Shown: in pieces, positions 43,153 to 51,154 of the stretch
Numbering within the stretch: position 1 is the stretch's first letter
How the letters are laid out: each line of letters begins with the position of its first letter
Source: M269 sp964640795
GTDB lineage: Bacteria; Pseudomonadota; Gammaproteobacteria; Enterobacterales; Alteromonadaceae
DNA: 64,000 bases
Assembly (NCBI GenBank): GCA_964640795.1
Contig: CAZXIN010000008.1
Span: 62,001 to 126,000, forward strand
Reading direction: 5' to 3'
Notes under the pieces: model-generated
Told to the model about the DNA's origin: nothing
Seen by the model: the letters and a program-made list of their open reading frames with translations, nothing else
Database searches by the model: none
Translations under genes and position numbers: made by a program

Positions 43153-43380
43153 ATGAAAAACTTACCTCTTACAGCAATTACCGCTTTTATGTTATCTATC
43201 GTTTTACCTGTCAACGCTGGCGAGACTAAGCCGAAATGGGAATACCTTACTAAACAATATACTGTCCTTAGTAGCGCACAATTGACTAAAGACTTGAATA
43301 AGTTGGAAGACTGGGAACTCGTCAATTGCGAAACCCATGGTAGTAAACTATTGTGTATCTTTAAGCGCCCTAAACAATAA
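43153..43380 (+). CDS. Small exported protein, DUF4177-like
   Basis: 75 residues: signal peptide (TAITAFMLSIVLPVNAG) and a mature domain KWEYLTKQYTVLSSAQLTKD...LEDWELVNCETHGS that resembles DUF4177. Two Cys in the mature part may form a disulfide. Function unknown. Confidence 0.6.
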   Translation: MKNLPLTAITAFMLSIVLPVNAGETKPKWEYLTKQYTVLSSAQLTKDLNKLEDWELVNCETHGSKLLCIFKRPKQ

Positions 43381-43580
43381 CCAATATCTGCTTAGCTATG
43401 AAATTAGAAGTATTGTTAAGATTAATAGCTACTATGCTTCACAAAGAAGAATTTTTATTGCCATGAGCTTAGCTACAAAAACAAGTTATGCAATGCAAAA
43501 TACATCCGCTGCGCGGTCATTGCACAACTCGTTTTTGATGCTCAAAAAGCAATCTCAAAAATTCTACTTAGGTGTAAACC

Positions 43581-43817
43581 ATGCAATTAATTACAGCTTT
43601 ATCAAAATTCGTTTTCTTATTTTTCAAATATGCATTGCTATTTATTTACAGTGTCTTCGTCTTCTTAATCGAGTTGATTGACGGTGGTGGCTCTGACGAA
43701 TCGGATGATTTTCTTGGCAATCACTATAATCATTTGTCGGGTGACAATGATTCGATTAAACGCCTTGATGGTATTTATAGTTCGGACTTGTCTGGAAGGG
43801 GTGATAATAGGTTTTAA
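43581..43817 (+). CDS. Small membrane protein
   Basis: 78 residues: one long N-terminal hydrophobic segment (FVFLFFKYALLFIYSVFVFL) and an acidic Gly/Ser/Asp tail (DGGGSDESDDF). Followed directly by a hairpin terminator. Not recognised; coding status likely but unproven. Confidence 0.5.
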   Translation: MQLITALSKFVFLFFKYALLFIYSVFVFLIELIDGGGSDESDDFLGNHYNHLSGDNDSIKRLDGIYSSDLSGRGDNRF

Positions 43818-43824
43818 CATTAAA

Positions 43825-43849
43825 AAGCCCTTCACAAAGTGAAGGGCTT
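43825..43849. terminator. Bidirectional terminator between convergent genes
   Basis: AAGCCCTTCAC-AAA-GTGAAGGGCTT, 11-bp stem. The - strand has five T after the stem, ending the 43854-44525 gene; it also follows the + strand gene. Confidence 0.85.
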
Positions 43850-43853
43850 GTCT

Positions 43854-44525
43854 TTACCACCAATTCGGTTCAATGATTTCAGCATTCGCTTCTGTCGTAG
43901 TTAAACAATATCTTAATATCACCTGTTGTCCTTCGTATTCAAGCAAAGGTAATACTTCGTCCATTGCTTTCGCAATATTCCAAAACAACGTGTTTACACG
44001 GCATTGACTCAGGTGTCTAAATCGCCTTTTACACTGACGATATCCTTTGCGTAAGTGAGGCAAGACTGTTGTTAAAAAGTATTGCCCTGCTATACGTTGT
44101 TCTCGATCAAAATCATTTTTGTTAATCTGTTTCTTTAGCATCGAAGTAATTAACTCAAAATCTTCATCGTATTCACAACACCTAGTCCTAGCAATATTCG
44201 GCTTATCATCACTATCACCGTTATATAGATAGTGTTCAAAGCACATAAATAACTCACTTGTCACCACCTCATAAGGCGAATATGGACCTGAGTTTATTCG
44301 GTTAATGTCATTAAAATACCCTCTGACATACCAAAGAGCACCCAGTGCTTCTATCTCATTAAACACACCACCGATTGAATCTAGACCATTATGCTCAATT
44401 AAATCATGCGCTACAGTCATACCTTCATTAGCAGCCGTTACTTTGTGATGGGTAACGTTTTCAATCATCAACCCTAAAAACTCATGTTCCTTGTCTTTAA
44501 CGTAGTTGAGAATATACTTTTTCAT
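43854..44525 (-). CDS. ICE hypothetical protein, soluble
   Basis: 223 residues, no membrane segment, Cys/Tyr/Arg-rich helices (YRQCKRRFRHLSQCRVNTLF). Not recognised. It is its own transcription unit with an elaborate 5' leader and a terminator. Confidence 0.6.
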   Translation of the reverse strand: MKKYILNYVKDKEHEFLGLMIENVTHHKVTAANEGMTVAHDLIEHNGLDSIGGVFNEIEALGALWYVRGYFNDINRINSGPYSPYEVVTSELFMCFEHYLYNGDSDDKPNIARTRCCEYDEDFELITSMLKKQINKNDFDREQRIAGQYFLTTVLPHLRKGYRQCKRRFRHLSQCRVNTLFWNIAKAMDEVLPLLEYEGQQVILRYCLTTTEANAEIIEPNWW

Positions 44526-44526
44526 G

Positions 44527-44572
44527 TTTTGCCCTCAAAAAAAGGGCAAAACCCGAAGGTTTTACCCTTCGG
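44527..44572 (-). promoter_or_regulatory. Hairpin leader before the 43854-44525 gene
   Basis: TTTTGCCCT and AGGGCAAAA pair perfectly over 9 bp and bury the ribosome site (GAGGGC) next to the start codon. A second hairpin CCGAAGG/CCTTCGG lies upstream, and GGG/CCC blocks allow alternative pairings. The CCCTTTTTT-GAGG core also precedes the gene at 58672. Confidence 0.65.
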
Positions 44573-44585
44573 ATATAAAAAAGTG

Positions 44586-44613
44586 TCCCCCTCAATAATT
44601 AAATCGAGGGGGA
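44586..44613 (-). terminator. Terminator after the 44631-44933 gene
   Basis: TCCCCCTC and GAGGGGGA form an 8-bp stem with a 12-nt loop. The - strand continues CACTTTTTT. Confidence 0.75.
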
Positions 44614-44630
44614 GTTGTATACAGGTTGGT

Positions 44631-44933
44631 CTAGCGGTTAACTACTATCTCAATAGCATTATCACCATTCCTCACTGTCATTTTCACGCCTTCTTTAGCA
44701 GTCGGCATAATGTTTATAGGTATGTCTTCACGTTCTGTCGTTAACAGCGGAGGTGATTTACTTCTCTCAACATGAATGTACTCGTATATCTTTGAGGCGA
44801 TCAAAACACCAAGCAGCACAAATATAAATGTACTAATCGATACAAACACACCTAACAAAGCAAGCGAAACCAACACAACAACAGTAATAGGCAACGCAAA
44901 ATACTTTAAAAAAGTTATCCGCATAGTGTCCAT
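44631..44933 (-). CDS. Small two-pass membrane protein
   Basis: 100 residues, two hydrophobic segments (ITVVVLVSLALLGVFVSIST, FIFVLLGVLIASKI) and a polar C terminus. Overlaps the stop of the DUF3577 gene by one base (TAATG type), so translated with it. Not recognised. Confidence 0.6.
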   Translation of the reverse strand: MDTMRITFLKYFALPITVVVLVSLALLGVFVSISTFIFVLLGVLIASKIYEYIHVERSKSPPLLTTEREDIPINIMPTAKEGVKMTVRNGDNAIEIVVNR

Positions 44934-45508
44934 TACCTAGTTGCACCTACAGTTTCTTTACCACTGCTTTGCTTTTTAGCTGAACTCTTACTGCTAGGAG
45001 TAGCTTGTTTCTTAGGTGAGCTATCGCTATCGTTTGTAGACTCTTGACTATTCTGATTACCGAATGAATAAACCATGTTTCCGTTTATCTTCAGATTTAG
45101 AATATTTGTCAATCTCCCACGCAATAAAGAAATCACTTCTCCTTTTCTATCACCACTTGTTGCTATATATCCGTCTGGAAAAACAGAACTGCAACTAAAT
45201 CTTAATGTGGCTTTTGTTTTTTCATCGTTTATAGCATCAAAATACTGCGTAAATAATGAAAAAGCTTCAGCAGAAGCTACACTCAACTCAAAGTCTAAAT
45301 AACGTGTGAATTGACCTTTGCCAACTGGTACACCAACTCTCACGCCATAGGCCATTGGATTGCTATTTGGTATTACTCGAACTGAATTGAGATGACCAAA
45401 TTTTTTATCGAAACCAAGATACTGTGCAAACTCAGTATTCGAACCTCGGCTATAACCATTACTGTTACCATTGCTTGTTGCGGCATTGTTAGTCGTGGCA
45501 TTATTCAT
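44933..45508 (-). CDS. DUF3577 / STY4534-family ICE protein
   Basis: 191 residues from the ATG at 45508, which follows GGAG by seven bases; the upstream TTG is less likely. Contains NTEFAQYLGFDKKFGHLNSV, then GVPVGKGQFTRYLDFELSVA, typical of STY4534-type proteins, described as ICE replication or single-strand DNA-related. The Ser/Lys/Gln-rich C-terminal tail is flexible. Confidence 0.8.
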   Translation of the reverse strand: MNNATTNNAATSNGNSNGYSRGSNTEFAQYLGFDKKFGHLNSVRVIPNSNPMAYGVRVGVPVGKGQFTRYLDFELSVASAEAFSLFTQYFDAINDEKTKATLRFSCSSVFPDGYIATSGDRKGEVISLLRGRLTNILNLKINGNMVYSFGNQNSQESTNDSDSSPKKQATPSSKSSAKKQSSGKETVGATR

Positions 45509-45529
45509 AATATTCTCCAAAAATTTAAG

Positions 45530-45600
45530 TTAATAATGGAGAGATCATCTACCCTCATGGGGATAAGATCTCCCCAAGGGGTGTAGGCCATTCAACATTT
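45530..45600 (-). promoter_or_regulatory. Block-palindrome leader before the DUF3577 gene
   Basis: On the + strand it reads ACCCTCATGGGG, GATAAGATC, TCCCCAAGGGG; successive CCC/GGG blocks can pair with either neighbour. The same architecture occurs before the genes starting at 44525 and 58860. Confidence 0.55.
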
Positions 45601-45675
45601 TCATGTTGTACGTCAGCTCGTGGCTTGGTCTAGACGTATTACTATTGAAAGTGCAATAGCAACACTTGGTACTCT

Positions 45676-47247
45676 TCACTTATTTGTTTTCTTAGGAAGT
45701 TTAGGAGCCTTTGGAATTTTCGGGTTAATCCTTGAGGCTCTTGCCAGATTACCCGCAAGTGCAGTTGATGAGCCGTCTAATGCGCGACCAGCAGCGACAC
45801 CCGCCAGAGTTAAGTAAATCGAAAACAGCATAGGAAACACGATATACATCATGCCGGTTAAGAAATTTAAAATGATCCGTTTAACGGTTAAATCAATATT
45901 GAATAAAGTTGTGATGTCGCCGGGGTTTGGGTAGAAGGCTAAGATTAAATTTTGATCAACCCAGTACGAGAAGAACCACAGCACTGTCCAAAACTTAACG
46001 ATGAAAAAGACCATTGTTCCAGTCATAAGCGTTGAAAACTTATAGCGACTCATCAATACAAAAAATGAAAGCAGAGAGTAAAGCCCCATCAAAATCAATG
46101 ATTGAAGCATCGGAGCAGCTTCTAAGAATATTCTTAGAAAAGCCGCAAATGACAGGCTTTCTTTTGACAACCCATAGGCTGCAATACCTTGTTGAGCATA
46201 GTTCTGTACAGATGCCCAAACCCCTTTATCTGCTTCACCCGCAAATGATGTTAAATTACCGTAAGCAAAATCATATCCGCGAGTCGTCCAGCGCGGCGGC
46301 GAATTGAGCATAGCGGCTTGTATAATAGCGTCTTTGCGCTCATCAGCACTCCAACTTAATTCAACCGATGCTGCAACTAACTCTATTCCGTCTGTCTCAT
46401 CTAATATCTTTTGAGCAAGTCCAGATGTTGAGTCCGTCCACCACTCGTTACAAAATGGTTTTCCGAAGAGGGGCGCGTTAGTAACATCCCATTCAGTATC
46501 ACGCAGTTGGGAGTATGGGAAGCCGTTTCTAATCACATCCGACCGTAATGTATCGTAATACCCCGATGTCTCTAGATAAACATGGGAGCCAATCCAATCG
46601 GTATCCGTTTCACCATATTCATCTAGTAAATCTCTTACCTGTATTGTGTCTGGTCTATCAGATAAGAACTTTGAACGCGCTTCAACAAAGCAATCTCTGA
46701 AAAAATCGTTAAGCTCGTTTTGTACTTCTGGGTCACTAATTTTTAGCTCCCTCAAATCGCTTGTGTACTCTCGTAGATTTAGAGCCGGTGGCACATCTTC
46801 CATCACAGCTCGGTTAAAGCCTGAATTAAAACTTAGAACCAAAAACCACCAAACAGGCAAATCAACAGAGTTGGGGTAATCCACAAATGATATTGTACCG
46901 CCGTATGTGCTTTGTGAGTTTGCAGCCGTAGCGTTAGGCTGTGCAGGTGTTCCTATTAAGGCTTGTGGCGTGAATGATAAATTTGCCGCTGCCAACGGGA
47001 TAGCTGGAACAATGGCAATCATTGCTACAAAGAATGCCATAAAGAACTCTACTTCAATGATGCGTAAAGTCGTATTACCTGCATCTTCTGCGTCTTCGCT
47101 TGCATATGAACGAATAACCGTATCAATAAGAATGCCGATAAAGGGCAAATAAATAATGCCCGTAGCTGCAAGCACTTCAAATATGGAGTTATAGAATAAC
47201 CAACCATAAAGCGTAGTGAACAACTCTAGTGTACTGTCAACAGCCAT
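45676..47247 (-). CDS. Conjugal transfer protein TraG, N-terminal-domain type
   Basis: 523 residues with several membrane segments at both ends and a soluble middle (SGYYDTLRSDVIRNGFPYSQ). Matches the TraG_N family of ICE/F-type mating-pair proteins in inner-membrane pore assembly and stabilisation. Last gene of the transfer operon here. Start overlaps the previous stop by one base. Confidence 0.85.
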   Translation of the reverse strand: MAVDSTLELFTTLYGWLFYNSIFEVLAATGIIYLPFIGILIDTVIRSYASEDAEDAGNTTLRIIEVEFFMAFFVAMIAIVPAIPLAAANLSFTPQALIGTPAQPNATAANSQSTYGGTISFVDYPNSVDLPVWWFLVLSFNSGFNRAVMEDVPPALNLREYTSDLRELKISDPEVQNELNDFFRDCFVEARSKFLSDRPDTIQVRDLLDEYGETDTDWIGSHVYLETSGYYDTLRSDVIRNGFPYSQLRDTEWDVTNAPLFGKPFCNEWWTDSTSGLAQKILDETDGIELVAASVELSWSADERKDAIIQAAMLNSPPRWTTRGYDFAYGNLTSFAGEADKGVWASVQNYAQQGIAAYGLSKESLSFAAFLRIFLEAAPMLQSLILMGLYSLLSFFVLMSRYKFSTLMTGTMVFFIVKFWTVLWFFSYWVDQNLILAFYPNPGDITTLFNIDLTVKRIILNFLTGMMYIVFPMLFSIYLTLAGVAAGRALDGSSTALAGNLARASRINPKIPKAPKLPKKTNK

Positions 47248-47609
47248 TAGTTAAACCCCGAAAACAAGATTTGAAAAATGTTCTGTACAAAAATCAGCTC
47301 ATAAAAAATGGCTAGTAAAACGACTTTATGGCGGCTATTAATCGCATACCGTTTAATTTCGTCACTTGGGGTATTTTGTTTCTTTAACTTGAAGTTAACG
47401 AGAGGTCTCCACCCACAGTAGATTGATGTATACAGAATGACTCGCCACACCAACAGTGAAACATAATTCTTGTCGGGAAGACTTACGACATATTCAGATG
47501 AGCCATAAAAATTAACTACAAGTAGCCCGGCACACATAAACGCAATTAACACCAAAACGCTATACGAGACTAAAGTGATGTTTCTTTTCATCGAAGTGAG
47601 AGTAATCAT
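47247..47609 (-). CDS. Small membrane protein of the transfer operon
   Basis: 120 residues with three hydrophobic segments (YSVLVLIAFMCAGLLVVNFY first). Overlaps both neighbours (4 bp and 1 bp), so it is part of the operon. Equivalent in position to the short membrane gene between the TIGR03755 and TraG genes of related ICEs. Confidence 0.65.
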   Translation of the reverse strand: MITLTSMKRNITLVSYSVLVLIAFMCAGLLVVNFYGSSEYVVSLPDKNYVSLLVWRVILYTSIYCGWRPLVNFKLKKQNTPSDEIKRYAINSRHKVVLLAIFYELIFVQNIFQILFSGFN

Positions 47610-48943
47610 TGTCTAATCGCTCCTTGCTTCAAACGCGTTGTATCTTCTGGTGCAAGCGCTGGCGTAGTGATTGATGAACTTCTCATTGCAGAGTCTTTGA
47701 TTAAAACGTCAATAACTGTACTTGTTACCAACTTAGTACGGATGTCTTTCTCAAAAATAACGTTTTCGATTTCACTGTCTAACTCATTAAGAGCTCTATG
47801 CACTTCATCAACGGCCATTTTGATTTCTGCAACATGCGATTCTTTAACGCCAGTAAGTAAAAATCGCCGTACAATCATTGCTTCTTCCATCACACGCGCT
47901 TCGGCTATTTCTTGACTGAGTTTGTTGACGATTATTCCACGCTCGTCGGCTGGTTGGTTTTGTATCGCGTTGATTACTTGGAGAGTTATAGCAATACCTG
48001 GTGCAGATATCCTGTCTAGATTTTGTGGGTTCGGATCTACATTTTTTTGAACGATATCAACTAGATCAGCAGCGATTGCGTTTGCTTTGTCTTCAATATA
48101 AGGAATTAAACCCCGCCCCGGTTGTGCGCCTTTGTCGCAGTCATCACACACGCCTATTTGAAATTCACCTAATACTTCGTTTACCCATATAGACACATCA
48201 CTAGGGCCGGAAAAATGGCCTCGTAATGGCGCACTAGACGGCAAATTTGCGCTACGTTCAGGTTGTAAGTTAGACAGTATATTTAAACCTGCGCTAGCAA
48301 CATCGGATAGTATTCTAATGGGTGTTTGCCCATCTCCCCCCCGCTCTATACCACCAACCCAAGTTATACCCTCGTTATGACCGCTTCTAGCATCGTCTAA
48401 AGCTTCATGAATATCACGCTCACCAAAGCCAACACTTTTCTTCCAGCTATCGCCACGACTTAATGTTATCCATTCCGCATAAGGGTTTATGTTTTGCGAG
48501 ATTTCATACGACATTCTTTCACAGCTTTTAGTCGCCAATGAGAAACTTTCTTGCGCTCTTAGCAACCCATTTTGAAACAAATCGTATAGCCCCGGATTAG
48601 CCTTTTGTAATAGATATCCCGGTAAATTCGATATGGCGGCTCCTGCTGCTAGCTGTATGGCATTAAGTGCATTGTCAGCGCCATTTTTTAAGTTCTCTAG
48701 CGAATTTTTTATAGATAATGCAGGATCAAATGCTCCGCAATTTAGAGCGCTGGCATTAACATTTAAGGATAGGTTGATTGTTGTTATCGTTAGTGATGGT
48801 GGAATACTGATATGCCTTGCTCCACCAATTTTGTAATAAAAAAGCCCATCACTCTTTGGTGACTCTATGGCTGCATTGGTGTGCATAGACATTAGTAAAA
48901 CGAGTGGGACAAGAGGGTTGACTTTCTTAATGTTAAGTTTCAT
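47606..48943 (-). CDS. ICE transfer protein, TIGR03755 (PFL_4711) family
   Basis: 445 residues with signal peptide (PLVPLVLLMSMHTNA). Contains LNVNASALNCGAFDPALSIK and a paired CDDC (VCDDCD). TraH-like position in the mating-pair formation block, exported to the periplasm. Confidence 0.85.
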   Translation of the reverse strand: MKLNIKKVNPLVPLVLLMSMHTNAAIESPKSDGLFYYKIGGARHISIPPSLTITTINLSLNVNASALNCGAFDPALSIKNSLENLKNGADNALNAIQLAAGAAISNLPGYLLQKANPGLYDLFQNGLLRAQESFSLATKSCERMSYEISQNINPYAEWITLSRGDSWKKSVGFGERDIHEALDDARSGHNEGITWVGGIERGGDGQTPIRILSDVASAGLNILSNLQPERSANLPSSAPLRGHFSGPSDVSIWVNEVLGEFQIGVCDDCDKGAQPGRGLIPYIEDKANAIAADLVDIVQKNVDPNPQNLDRISAPGIAITLQVINAIQNQPADERGIIVNKLSQEIAEARVMEEAMIVRRFLLTGVKESHVAEIKMAVDEVHRALNELDSEIENVIFEKDIRTKLVTSTVIDVLIKDSAMRSSSITTPALAPEDTTRLKQGAIRQ

Positions 48944-48959
48944 GGTCGGCTCCTAACGG

Positions 48960-49970
48960 TTACAAACAGATGTTGACTGCATTGGTGGTGTAGAGGAGTG
49001 AACCTTTCACACGACAACACTCGTAAGGACGCCAGAGCGAATAAGCATATGAGTTATCTTCACTGGTTCGGCCTTGCGACCATGGAGTAGAAAATACGTC
49101 ATTCCTACCAAAGGAATAACACTGGTTATCTGATTTAGGCGCTAACATTTGCCAAAGCGCTGACTTGCTATTCTCTTTCGCTTCACCGGGTAGCCAAGTT
49201 CGGTTATAACCATTGCCGTTCAGACCGACATATACATGAGGCTGTCCAGAACGGGTGACAATGTTGGCAACCCTTTGAGCAACAACGGCTGATGCTTTCA
49301 CATCATCTTTTTGTACGATAAACCCAGTCCGAGGCCAAACGGGTCCCCACTGTTGAGTAAATCCATTACCGACCACACGTGCGCCCGGTAATAGATTCGC
49401 CAGATAAAGGTATTCAGGAATACCCAAGCGCCAAGTTATAGCGTCAAGACTCGATGAAAAATAGGGTACGAGTGGTGTAGCTTCTGATGGGCAGAACAAA
49501 TCTGCCGCTGAGAATATTTCGGAGAATGTTGCTAGAGGGTTGCCAACGGCTGTAGCTTCTTTGTAGCGCAAACTTTGATCAGCATAAACATTGCCTCCCT
49601 CTGTTCTATGACCATTGCCACCAGCCCCAATATTGGTTATCGATTTTATCAAAAGCGATAGCCCATTTTCTTCTATGCTGTCATAAATAAGCCCGGCTTC
49701 CACAAAAGGGTTATCACCTGATTCATCATAAACACTAATGACTAAATCGGGGTTATGATGTTTCACACGGACAGACGTTGTTAAATCACAACCAAAGATC
49801 GAACACTTGATAGACACGCAAGCGCCAGTAATACAATAGTTATGACATGAATTATCAGCTATTGAGGAAGCCAATATATCCGCAATATTCACCTTTGTTG
49901 ATTTAGCATTGAAAGCGAAACTATTGCAGCTAAACATAATTAATATGATAAAGAATGCGCGAAATATCAT
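48960..49970 (-). CDS. TraU-like ICE transfer protein, TIGR03756 (PFL_4710) family
   Basis: 336 residues with signal peptide and many Cys (CHNYCITGACVSIKCSIFGC), as in TraU. Contains SAADLFCPSEATPLVPYFSS and WGPVWPRTGF. Periplasmic protein needed for mating-pair formation in F-like systems. Overlaps the TIGR03757 gene by 4 bp. Confidence 0.9.
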   Translation of the reverse strand: MIFRAFFIILIMFSCNSFAFNAKSTKVNIADILASSIADNSCHNYCITGACVSIKCSIFGCDLTTSVRVKHHNPDLVISVYDESGDNPFVEAGLIYDSIEENGLSLLIKSITNIGAGGNGHRTEGGNVYADQSLRYKEATAVGNPLATFSEIFSAADLFCPSEATPLVPYFSSSLDAITWRLGIPEYLYLANLLPGARVVGNGFTQQWGPVWPRTGFIVQKDDVKASAVVAQRVANIVTRSGQPHVYVGLNGNGYNRTWLPGEAKENSKSALWQMLAPKSDNQCYSFGRNDVFSTPWSQGRTSEDNSYAYSLWRPYECCRVKGSLLYTTNAVNICL

Positions 49971-50455
49971 TGGCTGTTTCCTTTACTTTGAATGTTTTTT
50001 TGTGAATGTTGGAGGTAGATTTTCAGAGCAGAGTTAAGATCAGTAACGCCGTAAACAGCCGCTGCCTCATTAAAAATAACAACGGGGTATTGATTTATTT
50101 CGTACTTAATAGATTGAACAATGGCGCTATGCGCTTCCATTAATTGCTTGTCGAAAGCTTCTTTTCCTACATTTTTTAACCTACTTTGGAATAGCGTTTT
50201 AGCTTCTTCTTCATTAGCTGGTATTCCTTCGTTTAATGAATGTTCAAAACGGCTCAAGTCATCCAGGTTAAATATAGAGATAGACGTTCGATGAAGGGAT
50301 AGCGTAGAAGACACCAACTTCAAATTTCGGACTGGTACATCATCGGCAGTGATAACAATAATAGAGTCAGGTAATGCTCTAGGCGCAGCAATTGCCTTAG
50401 TGTTGATTACGCTGCAAAGCGTACAAAGAATGAGTTTGCTTACAATATTTTTCAT
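49967..50455 (-). CDS. ICE transfer protein, TIGR03757 (PFL_4709) family
   Basis: 162 residues with signal peptide (LCTLCSVINTKAIA) and a thioredoxin-like pattern ending YPVVIFNEAAAVYGVTDL, as in TrbC/TIGR03757 proteins. First gene of the distal transfer block. Confidence 0.85.
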   Translation of the reverse strand: MKNIVSKLILCTLCSVINTKAIAAPRALPDSIIVITADDVPVRNLKLVSSTLSLHRTSISIFNLDDLSRFEHSLNEGIPANEEEAKTLFQSRLKNVGKEAFDKQLMEAHSAIVQSIKYEINQYPVVIFNEAAAVYGVTDLNSALKIYLQHSQKNIQSKGNSQ

Positions 50456-50674
50456 GCAAGCAGTATTGATAATTAAATTGTTCTATTCAGCTCTAAACGT
50501 TTCACTGTTTGCAGAATGTTTTTAAAAGTAGAAAAGTTACCTGCACGAGACCAACTATATGTCCTAAATTTAGTAACAATGTCTTAATTTGACGGCATAT
50601 AAAATGGATAATATATTGCTCGTGATCTTGACCGCTTATTTATATACTGAACACCAAATACTTAGGATAAATCA

Positions 50675-51076
50675 ATGCACTTAGATAACTGGATAGCAAT
50701 GATAGGCATTGTTGCAACAATACCTGTCTACAAGGGCTGGTTCATAGAAGCTATTAAGAAAAACAAAGCTTGGCGAATTCAAACTCTTAAAAAGCAGATT
50801 CATCATTTAACGTCCCTACACCAAGATAACTTTTACTATAATCGCTGGGCTACTGAATCAATAGTCATTATATTAGCAATATTATCAGTCGCTTTTATGT
50901 TTGAAGGAGTGGCGTTTACACCAGACGGACAACCCATTTCTTCTATTTTTATTAGCCTTTTGTCAACATTGGCTTACTTAGTTTGCATTCACAAAATAAG
51001 AATATTCAGTGAACTTAAGGCTTTTGAAAAAACACTTGAACGGCTAAATAAAAAACTAACAAAGCTAAACTCCTAG
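50675..51076 (+). CDS. Membrane/coiled-coil protein inserted between transfer operon blocks
   Basis: 133 residues on the opposite strand. Hydrophobic segments near residues 6-22, 65-82 and 92-108, and Lys/Leu-rich coils (AFEKTLERLNKKLTKLNS). Not a conserved transfer gene; this spot often holds cargo in such ICEs. Entry exclusion or cargo function is possible; unknown. Confidence 0.6.
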   Translation: MHLDNWIAMIGIVATIPVYKGWFIEAIKKNKAWRIQTLKKQIHHLTSLHQDNFYYNRWATESIVIILAILSVAFMFEGVAFTPDGQPISSIFISLLSTLAYLVCIHKIRIFSELKAFEKTLERLNKKLTKLNS

Positions 51077-51154
51077 AAATTTGGGGCACTAATCTAAATA
51101 ACCAAGATTTGGGTACTAATGAGTTATCCCAGTATAAACAATGATCAGCCAATT

